Shown: in pieces, positions 45,695-55,000 of the stretch
How positions within the stretch are numbered: position 1 is the stretch's first letter
Layout: the number at the start of each line of letters is the position of its first letter
NCBI RefSeq assembly: GCF_000003815.2
Contig: NC_049986.1
Location: 752,864 to 816,863 of the forward strand
Length of the DNA stretch: 64,000 nt
Origin: Branchiostoma floridae
Lineage: Eukaryota > Chordata > Leptocardii > Amphioxiformes > Branchiostomatidae
Direction of reading: 5' to 3'
The notes under the pieces: generated by a model
What the model was told of the DNA's origin: nothing
The model's input: only the letters and a program-made list of their open reading frames with translations
Database searches by the model: none
Position numbers and translations under genes: made by a program

Positions 45695-48600
45695 ATGAGC
45701 CCATTTTCTTTGAGTAGAGCCACATTACAGTGCGTCAGGAAAGGGTCACAGGTAAGTTTACATGTGACGTTATATTATTTGCTCTGACCACCGTGATGAG
45801 CTTTTTATAGGAATGGTCCTATAGCTATGTATATACCTGTATTCAAGTGAAATGCAAGTAGGGATCTTGATTATTCTGTGATCTTCTCCAATAGTTCAAA
45901 GTTATATTCAATAATTTGTGTATCTGAGTTTCAATTTATGCTTTGCTTTTTTTCAGTGTGGCTTGTTTGCAGCAAAGAACAGGACTTTTTGTCCAGGTAA
46001 GACTAGAGTTGTAATGTTTTTTGTTTGTTTTTATCATTACATCGACTCATAAATGATGAATTATGATTTATATTTGTTGTGAGTCTCCATCTTTCATCAA
46101 TTGATTTCAGCAATATCTTGCTAGAATTTCCTTAGCCAGACCCATTAGATCTGACAGGCTCACAAGATCATAATAACATTATAGTACACCTTTAAATGTC
46201 AGAGCCATTTGCAAATCCCATCCCTACTTCTATCCACCTAATGTGACTTCGAGTACATAATCATATTTATCTGTAGCCTGGGTACTACGTACCACGTCTG
46301 TAACGTAGCGTTGTTATTAGGGGTGGGTACTGGTACAGAAAATTCAGGTCCAGGTCCGGTTCAGGTCCAGAGGATCAGGTCCAGGTTTGAACCTGAACCT
46401 GATTCAGTATGTGAGAACCCTTTGAATGGACGATACTCAAAACATAGTCCATTTCTTGACAACAAAAAAAGTATGCTTTGTGGCGTATTTGACCAAGTTA
46501 CCATTCTAAAATATTACTAGTACTTAAACCTAAGGATTAACTGTCTCTGTATGATTGACTGTAAAACTTTGTGGAAATTGCTATTGCTCCGCTCTTGCTA
46601 TTTTCTTCGACCAGAAAGTACCAAAATGTGTGAATTCATGATCATATAATCTTTTTTTTTTTTTCTAAAAGGTCCAACATCCGGTTCACTGAATTTTTTC
46701 AGGTCTGGTTTTTCCGGACCGGTCCTGATAAGAAAAAAGGGTTTTGTACCGGTACACCGTACGGTACCCAGCCCTAGTTGTTGTAGCAAGCGAAAGTATT
46801 TAGCCAGCAGTTACTAAGGAGGATGGTACTCAGGCTAATTTATCTGACCAAGAAGCTTTAAACAAAGTTGATGAAAGCTCCTTGATCTGATACTTCCAGG
46901 ACTGATGAACTGGTCTATCCTTTCCCTAGGTACCAGATCTGCCAGTCAGACAGCCTCCAGGTCCAGCTCCCTCCCCCCTCCCCATGCCTGGTTCCTGCTG
47001 TCCATCCCTGCTGCAGCCTTTGGGCTGGGCACATGGCAGGTCCAGAGGAGACAGTGGAAGTTAGACTTGATTAAAGACATGGAGGCCAGGACAAGCAGAC
47101 ATCCTGTTCCTATACCCTCGGAGTAAGTAGTTATGTTTATAAAGAACTGAACACACTTGAGAAGAGAATCTATGGTCAGGTGTGCTTGACTTAAAACAAG
47201 AGTCATGGCAAGGCCACATTGCACTGATAGTAGAGGGTCTGCATGGGGGGTCCCGACAACGATTTATGCTGAATTCAGAAGAACCCACTATGTATTACGC
47301 TAAATCAAGAAAGGCAATTATGCTAAATTTGGTGGCCTTGCTACGGATTACGTAGATTACGGTTTTCTCTACAACTTACAGGAAATAAAAATAAGCTGCA
47401 TGGAGACCCTCCTAGTAGGGGTGGGTACAAGTATAGAAAATTCAGGTACAGGTCTGGTTCAGGCCCAGAATATCAGGTTCAGGTTCAGATCTGAATCTAA
47501 TAGTTAATAAAAACTTGTTGATGGCAGATACTCATAACAATGGTCCAATTTTCTGCCAAACAATCAATTGGCAGAGTATCCGACTCCCACTGTCTTCATG
47601 TAAACTCTGAAGAGGAGGCCATATATGAGAGAATATACAATCCCACCCTCAACAGAAAAGGGGGGCTACGTATGGAACTTTCCGGCACTTGGGACATAGC
47701 ATTACCCCCCCCCCCCCCCCCCCAACAAAACTTTTAGCTCCTGTAACTAAAACAACAGGAGCTAATTGACTCATTTGCATTAACTGTGTCTTAGCCTTGA
47801 TATCCTTTGAAATCCAAATTGTCTTCAGCTTGACTTTGGCTTAGCTTTGTTTTCTTTGGAATCCAAATTGTCTTCAGTCTGAATTGTCTTACAACCTTTC
47901 CTATTGGACATCTGAAATTGTCTTCATTCATAGTTAGAGTATAAAAGACCTGTTTCTTGCAGATCACTTCAGTGTCACTGACGAAGGAAAGTGGATTCTT
48001 TCCGAAACGTCTGACCGTTTCAAAACCATATCCAGTTGCTTGAGTAACTATTTTTGGCGTAAACTCTGAAAGTTTGATTGTAGAAATGACTATAAATGCT
48101 ACGCTAGTTTGCTCTCATTATTTTTTCAACCACATTTTTGTACTCATTTCTTTTTTCAGGCAACAGGACCTTGAGACAATGGAGTACAGACCAGTCAAAA
48201 TTAGAGGTAGCTTTGACCACTCCAAGGAGATGTACCTGTTACCCCGTTCCCTGAACACCCATGACACAGGAGGGGGCATGGGAGCCAGGGCACAGTCAGG
48301 GGCTCAGGTGGTCACACCTTTCCACTGCTCTGATACAGGGTAGGTGCCATCCAGGTCTTCTGCTTTTTTTTTTTGCTGTTTGCTCCATGACAATTGTGGC
48401 ATAGTAGTCCTACATTTTATCAGTCTAGAATCTACTACGGCATATAAAATATATATCCTGGGTGCATTCCAATTACTTTTGTGGCTCTACACTATCCCTT
48501 ATTTTGTGAAAACTGGTAGTGCTGTAAAGATCAAAATAATAAAACCCTTTTGTTGATGCTGATCCTACGATATTCATTTGATGGCCTTGACTTTGAGCAT

Positions 48601-50791
48601 ATTGAGATTTAAAGGTACTTTATCAGATTGTTCTTTGCTTCACATATAGGACAATTCTAGTGAACAGGAGATGGGTGTCCAAGGCATGCTAATTCTTTAA
48701 TATCCATTCAAAGACCTTGAGCAAAGGTAGTCTATATTTGATTGCTCTTTGATTCACACACAGGAGGACAATTCTAGTGAACAGGGGATGGGTGTCCAAG
48801 AAAAACATCAACCCAGCAACAAGACCAGATGGCCAGGTCAGTACTAAGATATATTATGTTTTGAGTATTAGATGTTTGACAGTTAGAAGCTACTTTGTTT
48901 GTGTAGACCAACATTTCAATACACGTTCAAGTTCCAACCTAGGTTTACAATAACTTGGGGTTTTCAAGTAACCATGTGGTCACTGAAAGATTGGATCTCA
49001 GAGGAACTCTGAGATAGATTTTTGGTACAAACATGTCTCTTGCTGTTCTCGTTTAGCTATCTTTCTAACTCTCCAAGCAGAGGCTCCGGCTGTTTTTTAA
49101 CGGGTTTTTTTAGTCGTTTTTATCGGGCTTTCTATTTTGTCATTTTTCTTGAAGTACGCCAGCCAGTTAGGTTTTGACACAGCAAGATAAAATTTAAAAA
49201 AAAAAAAGCCTGATAAAAACGACTAAAAAAAGGAGCCTAACCTCTGCTTGGAGAGTAATCTTTCTCACTCACTCGCATTTAGCCCCACTTTAATATCAAG
49301 AGTATTTGAGTATTCGGTTCTCACTAGGGGTTTTCTCATTGGACCAGTCCAGAAAAAACGGACCTGAAAAAATTCATTGGACCGGATGTTGGACCTATTG
49401 GAAAATGTACTGACTATATGATCAGGCATTAACAGGTTTCTGGGCTTACTGGTATAAGCAAATAACAAGAGGGAAGTAGAGTAGAGTCTTAAGTTATTTC
49501 TACCAAGTTCTACAGTCAACAGTACAGAAGCAGTTAGCCCTATGGAATTTTGTAAGTGGGATTCGAATACTCCACAAAACAGATTTCGCTGTTGCGAAAT
49601 GGACCATTGGTTTGACTATTGTCCATCCACAAGTTCTCACTCACCGAATCAGGTCCAGTTTCAGGTCCGAACCTGATCCTTTGGACCTGAACCAGACCTG
49701 GAAGTTAAATTTTCTGTGCCGGTACCCACCCCTAGTTCTCACTGATTTTGTGTTCGCTACAGGTTACAGGAGAGGTGGAAGTTACAGGATTAGTGAGGTT
49801 GAATGAAAAGGTGAGAAATCTATACGCGTTGTACTGCTGTGCTTGGATATTACATTGTATCAATTAAAAGATCAGTAGAGGCCCGTTAAAAGCAAAGGAG
49901 CTCTAAGTCAAAACAATGTCAGATGTGTAGCATGACTTGAAATGTGTGTGGAGATGATCTTCCCTTTAATGTGTTCTGAATGTAGGTCTCTCTAATTTGA
50001 TTGTTTCATTCCCTCAGAGAGCACCATTTGTCCCCAAGAATGACATTGCACACAACAGATGGCACTACAGGGATGTGGAGGCCATGGCTCAGATAACGGA
50101 GGCTCAGCCCATCTATATAGAAGCAGTTGGAGGTATAACTCTGTTTGGTTCCTGAAATATAGCCAGTGTTGTAGCATCTCTAGATTCATTTTGATCTTTA
50201 CCTTATCTGTGATAACTTATTTGATCTTTGTTATCAGTGGTAAATGTCAGTAGCCTGGGCGCCATCCTTTGTACTGACCGCAGGGTCAATCCGTGTTGGC
50301 CAGCAAGAAGATTGAGCAATGTTCCATGTTAGTACATACCCCATATAAAGGTTTCAATCATAAGTCTTTACCAAAACAAATAGGAAACTGTTTGCTGTCA
50401 CTGAACAACGATTACAGGACGTTTATCAGTTTTTATTAAATAGCTCCTGCCTGATTTAACAGTTAATTTTTCTTCTTTCACAGGGAGCACTGTACCAGGT
50501 GGACCCATAGGGGGTCAAACCAGGGTGCAACTCAGAAATGAACACATGCAATACATCCTCACATGGTATGTACTATTATTGTATACATGTACAAGTGCCT
50601 TCTGAAAATTTGGACTTGGTAGCATTGAAGATTGGAGGATTATTACCTTGTCTGCAAGGCTGTTTCACTAACATGTATATGATATTCGTTCAGATTTTCA
50701 CTTGTTTCTTGGATGTTCTTCCAGGTACTCATTGAGCATCTTGACTGCCATTGGCTGGTATTGGACCTACTTCAAGAAGGTGCCAAGATAG
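45695..50791 (+). CDS. SURF1: SURF1, cytochrome c oxidase assembly factor
   Basis: Nine exons: 45695-45751, 45957-45996, 46930-47122, 48160-48339, 48764-48836, 49763-49810, 50018-50132, 50484-50565, 50725-50791. All phases agree, giving 284 residues (human 300). The basic, Ser-rich N-terminus fits a mitochondrial presequence. The first membrane helix ([15 protein letters not shown], about 53-68) is followed by [12 protein letters not shown]. The intermembrane domain contains RGSFDH, the signature VNRGWV and [15 protein letters not shown]. The second helix ([13 protein letters not shown]) lies near the C-terminus. SURF1 sits in the mitochondrial inner membrane and assists early COX1/haem a assembly of complex IV. 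Its introns carry three copies of one TIR family, a ribozyme-like retroelement piece and a pseudo-exon. Confidence 0.95.
46318..46776. mobile_element. TIR element family K (copy 1), 8-bp TSD
   Basis: Starts TAGGGGTGGGTACTGGTAC and ends GTACGGTACCCAGCCCTA. Flanks are GTTGTTAT (46310-46317) and GTTGTTGT (46777-46784), 7 of 8 identical. The subterminal region repeats AGGTCCAGG / CCGGACC motifs. Confidence 0.75.
47416..47560. mobile_element. TIR element family K (copy 2, left end only)
   Basis: TAGGGGTGGGTACAAGTAT followed by the family's AAATTCAGGTACAGG region. The right end was not found, so this is a truncated copy in SURF1 intron 3. Confidence 0.55.
47974..48015 (+). ncRNA. Hammerhead-like ribozyme motif in a Penelope-like remnant
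   Basis: In order: GTCA, core CTGACGA (47978-47984), a 6-bp stem GGAAAG / CTTTCC, GAAAC (48004-48008), GTC, then TGAC pairing with the first GTCA. This fits the hammerhead scheme CUGANGA - stem - GAAA - helix III - GUC, with helix III reduced to the palindrome ACGT as in small Penelope-associated ribozymes. The surrounding 47745-48065 looks like a retroelement piece with diverged repeats of AAATTGTCTTCA. Activity is unproven. Confidence 0.5.
48570..48800 (+). repeat. Local duplication creating a SURF1 pseudo-exon
   Basis: The acceptor region and first part of exon 48764-48836 (ACAATTCTAGTGAACAGG, GATGGGTGTCCAAG) occur also at about 48651-48690, about 115 bp upstream. The intron flank is copied too (TTTGATTGCTCTTTG against GATTGTTCTTTGCTTC). 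The upstream copy lacks the rest of the exon and any donor in place, so it is a decayed pseudo-exon. Confidence 0.8.
49069..49255. mobile_element. MITE with ACTCTCCAAGCAGAGG ends
   Basis: TIRs ACTCTCCAAGCAGAGG and CCTCTGCTTGGAGAGT surround a T-rich/A-rich palindromic body (AACGGG...TTTTAGTCGTTTTTATC and inverse). A shorter relative is in the MED22 intron at 57275-57388. Confidence 0.75.
49325..49734. mobile_element. TIR element family K (copy 3), 8-bp TSD GTTCTCAC
   Basis: TAGGGGTTTTCTCATTGG to GTACCCACCCCTA, flanked by a perfect GTTCTCAC at 49317-49324 and 49735-49742. It ends 28 bp before the exon starting 49763, close to the branch-point zone. Confidence 0.85.
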
Positions 50792-50855
50792 TTTAGGCAG
50801 GGCCTCGATGTGAAGCTTAGAGTAGGACCTGCAACTTGAGCTGAGATTGATCTTC

Positions 50856-50861
50856 ATTAAA
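50856..50861 (+). terminator. Candidate SURF1 poly(A) signal ATTAAA
   Basis: ATTAAA lies 65 bp after the SURF1 stop codon, ahead of the large TIR element at 50970. A typical AATAAA is not closer. Confidence 0.4.
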
Positions 50862-50969
50862 ATTATTGTAACAATGTGGTAATTTTGTCAAATTTAGATT
50901 CTGCAATTAATTTTATGTGTGAATGGATACATTATATACGTCTTACTTCGGCTAGCTGTTCAACACAAT

Positions 50970-51816
50970 TACAGTCAAACCTGCCCGAGCGACCACCTCT
51001 TCTCAGCGACCACCTGGCCATTTCGACCGCTTTTTCTCGGTCCCGATTTTTTTCCCCATTGACGTAAGCATTAAGCGACCTTTTCTCAACGACCACCTGG
51101 CCAACGCGACCGCGACCGGCCCAAATTGGGACCCATAACGACCGCATCATTTTCAAAATTGAGGTTTTCATCGATTTTTGATGATAACTAGCGCGATTTT
51201 GTGCCGAAATCCTTGTAAGAAAATCCGAATCTAGTTGTTACATTTAAAAATCTATATCATTATAAAGTGAACGAATGCTGAAACGTATATAGCCTCATAC
51301 TCTTTAAAGAAAGATCTGTGTAGCTCATACCTTTTTACGAAACGTGTGAGTGCTTTTGTCCATCTGTACTGTACTGTACATTCAGCCGTGGGTAAGTACG
51401 CTATCGGGACGTACCGGGCATCGAATTCGAAAGGTGCACCGTAGTTATTTCAGATCAAGAACATAGCGACGCATTAAGGCTTGTATGGTAGTTAACTGAC
51501 AGCATCAAAGTTCCCTTACTGTCTAAAACGTTAGTGTACAAATACTTGAGCTTTAAAACACTGTATCGTATAAAAATTCGATAAAAGCTTGGGGTTAAAT
51601 TTACAATTTACAGTGTGCGTGTTGTATTTGACATTAAATACCTCGCTTCTTTGCGTGCGTGCAGTGTGCTTGCTATTTGCCATTCAACACAGCGGAAACC
51701 ATTTATACTTTGCATCGGGCATGTTTTAAGTCGATACTCCTCTCAGCGACCACCTGTCCAAATCGACCGTTTTTTTCCGGTCCGCCGGGTGGTCGACTTG
51801 GGCAGGTTTGACTGTA
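50970..51816. mobile_element. Mariner-like TIR element family N, 0.85 kb, between SURF1 and RPL7A
   Basis: TACAGTCAAACCTGCCCGAG and GGGCAGGTTTGACTGTA ends, with TA at both borders. Subterminal blocks repeat CGACCACCTGGCC / AGCGACCACC. The terminal 14 bp match family M (19449-19630). The central ~500 bp is AT-rich and noncoding. It occupies most of the 1.27 kb between the two stop codons. Confidence 0.8.
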
Positions 51817-52011
51817 TATCATTTAGTTATCTTGAGCCTTTGCTAGAATCAGAAGGTAATAAGTAATATCCTGTCCACAGCTCTTTTTGTGTAAATCTAA
51901 AGAAAGAAATAAACCAGTCTTCACTAGATGTCTTGCCTGTCTTTCTCCTTATGTGATGAAATTGAACACATGTAGACACAAGTACTAAAACACATATTTG
52001 GGATGGAAATG

Positions 52012-52017
52012 TTTATT
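52012..52017 (-). terminator. RPL7A poly(A) signal AATAAA
   Basis: AATAAA on the minus strand 41 bp after the stop codon, giving the very short 3' UTR usual for ribosomal protein genes. Confidence 0.7.
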
Positions 52018-52057
52018 ACATTTTTTAGAGCTTTTCCTCTGATAAATCTGTGGATGT

Positions 52058-55000
52058 CTATCCCATCTTCTGAGCAAGCTCCTTGGCCTTGGCCTTCTCC
52101 AGTTTGGCGATGCGGGCGAGGGACTTGTTGCCCATGATACCGCCTCCCCAGTGTCGCCGGATCTGCAAACATGAAACAGAAATGCTCAAAAGTTGAAAGC
52201 ATCAATTTACCCTACAAGCCGTCTGCATAGTGGTATGTGCTAAGGTAAGAATGCTCAGAATTACCCACATGGTAACAACAGTTATAATTTCTGACATTGC
52301 GCACTGTGTCATCATAGCATTCGTGGCAAGAAACACTGGGAAAGACCATTTAGACAGTATGGTGTCACATAAATAATTGTAAATAATTACAAGTATTTGT
52401 ATGTGTTAATTTATGTCGTGTGTATTTTTATATATGTCCAGGAAGACTTGCAGTGTAAAATATTTGGTATCACAGGTAATGGACAAATGAAGCCTCTCAA
52501 ACATACTGACCTCGTCAAATCTTTCGTTGTAGTTGTTCTTGACAGCGTCAATCAGCTTGGCTAGTTGTCCCTTGTCCTCACTATACAAATGGAAAGAATA
52601 TGAAATTTGGTCTTTCAATGTTATGCCAGGACTGCATACAAAGAAGTTTGTATCAGGCTTAACTTGTATACACGACACACAATAAAATGACATTGACTGT
52701 GGCTGCTCAGTATTAAAAAGCTCGATTTTTTGTTCATCAAAAATCTTCAGGTGAAGAAATTCATACATCACAGCAGCCCAGTAATTGCAATACACTTTGC
52801 CAGTAAACTTCCCTTAATTTTTTCAGAAAAACCATATTCCTAATGATTGTACAAAAAGCATACAACAAAATCATAAGAATGTGAAGAACTTACGGGTTAA
52901 CTTTACTGAAGGCTACACAGGTGCAGGTCTTGCGGTGCACCAGTCTGCCGAGACGTGCCTTCCCTTTCACAATGCAGTAGGGAACGTTCATTTTCCGACA
53001 CAGGGCTGGCAAGAAGAGCACCAACTGTTGAGTAAAAACACCATATCTCAGAATGGAGGACAAAGCAAGTTGTACATACAGTGCATTCAAGCCAGAAAAG
53101 TTTCCAAACTCCTCCCAGTGGGTTCCTTGCGTATTCCTTGTTTGTTGGTAGGCTGCTCAGCATTAAAAAGCTCGTATTATTTGTTCAACACAAAACTTCA
53201 GGTGAAGAAATTCAATCATCACAGCAGCACAAGGACCAAAAAAAATCATTTCAGGCCCAATCAAGCCTTTATCAACCGATACATTATTTACAAAAGTTCT
53301 AGAGCTTACTTTTATCTGTCAATGTCATTACACTGGATTTACTAACATGAATATTGAATACCAAATAAACAGGTTAACAGATGGAAGCTATGAGTTGTAT
53401 ATCAAACCCATACCTCAATAGGGTCGACATCATGAGCGATGACCACCAGCTGTGCCTTCTTGGACTCCACCAGGGTGGTGACCGTGTTGACACCAGAACG
53501 GATGACAGCGGGACGTTCTGTTGGGACATCCTCCTTCCCAGACACGCGCTTCTTAGCACGCTCCATCAGACGCTTCTTCCTCTCTGCTTTGGTCTCGGGG
53601 CGGTACTTCTGAGCTAGGCGGAACAGCTGAGTAGCTGGAGAGATAAGGAATACATCATTCATGAGGATATGGCAGGCAAGCATATAACCCAAAGCTGTTC
53701 TGTGCACAATTTAGTTTTTGTGTCATAACTGTCTAGTGCCCATACATTTATATGTACACCTGAAATCTTGTGTGGAGGAGCATTACATGATTTAAAGCAT
53801 GGTACACTGCAAGTAGAGTTTCATGCTAAGCAGCCTTGGTGTTCCCTAAAGGTTACCATATGAAGTATTCTAGTTATGATCTCACTTGTAGACAAAATCT
53901 GAGGGTCAATCAGGGCTCCAGGCAGCGTCCGTTTTTCTGTCAATGGACAGAAATGTGCTGCGTCTGACGGAAAAATTTTAAAACCAATCCGTCAACCTTG
54001 ACGGACAAAAATCCTTGGTGGAAGCAACAGGCAGCTTGGGGATGCTGTCCACGGCAGTAAAAAACACACACTGTTTGTTTTACTATTGTTATGATTGTTG
54101 ACAATGTGTGTCGGCGCTCTTTTGAATACGATAATCTCATTAAAACCAGTTTTTCAGGGTCTCAGTTCAGTCCTTCTAATTGATTTTCGTGGTTTTTGCG
54201 ATGATCGTAATTGGCTGACGGAAAAAAATTTCGAGCTGGCTAAAGCCCTGGGGTCAATACTAGCAATCTGCAAAGAGCAATAGAGTACAGGAATCATACA
54301 CTTTTCAAATATAAAACTAGTAGTAGCCACAGTATTCAGATCGGCGAGTGAAGATACTGTTTTCCTCACCACACAAGTGTGAATTGGACATCCATTCATC
54401 ATGTACTGTGGCTAAAAATACTTGCTCACATTTAACATTCAGTACCCAAACATCAAAAGAATACTTAAAACCCTTCTACCCCATCATCTGATTTTCAAGC
54501 AGGCTTATTCTAACACTACGCCAGCTACAGCTACACCCCGCAGGGTTCTAGCCAGGATTTTATTTTAGCGTAGTGGGAATGGCATGGTAGCGAAGCGACT
54601 TATCAGGAGATTGGTGTGGAAAGGGGGTCTTGGTCCTTCCACAGTGAGATTTGAAGATATAGAGTTAAGAGTTAGGATTTTTAGTTCAGTTTTGAGTGGC
54701 ATATTATCATTTTTCATTGTTCAGACATTGATTAGTCATTGTTGAACAAGCAAATGACAGCAAAGCACCACTACACTAGTTAAAAATTAGCGTAGTGGCC
54801 CTTATTTTAGCGTAGGGGTCACAAATTTTAGCGTAGGGGCCCACTACGCTAAAATGCACTGGCTAGAACCCTGAACTGTCCCCTATGTTTTACATGTAAG
54901 AGGACACAATGTCTCCGTACCTGTCTGCCTGTCTAGCGCCTGTGTGAACTGGTTGATTGGTGGTGGAACCTTCAGACGCTTGTACAGGATGGCCCGCTGA

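Noticed and set aside
54375-54392. Second guide of the intron 3 snoRNA against 5.8S rRNA (TGTGAATTG match)
   Set aside because: The match is only about nine bases and is several bases away from any D' box, so it does not meet the guide rule.
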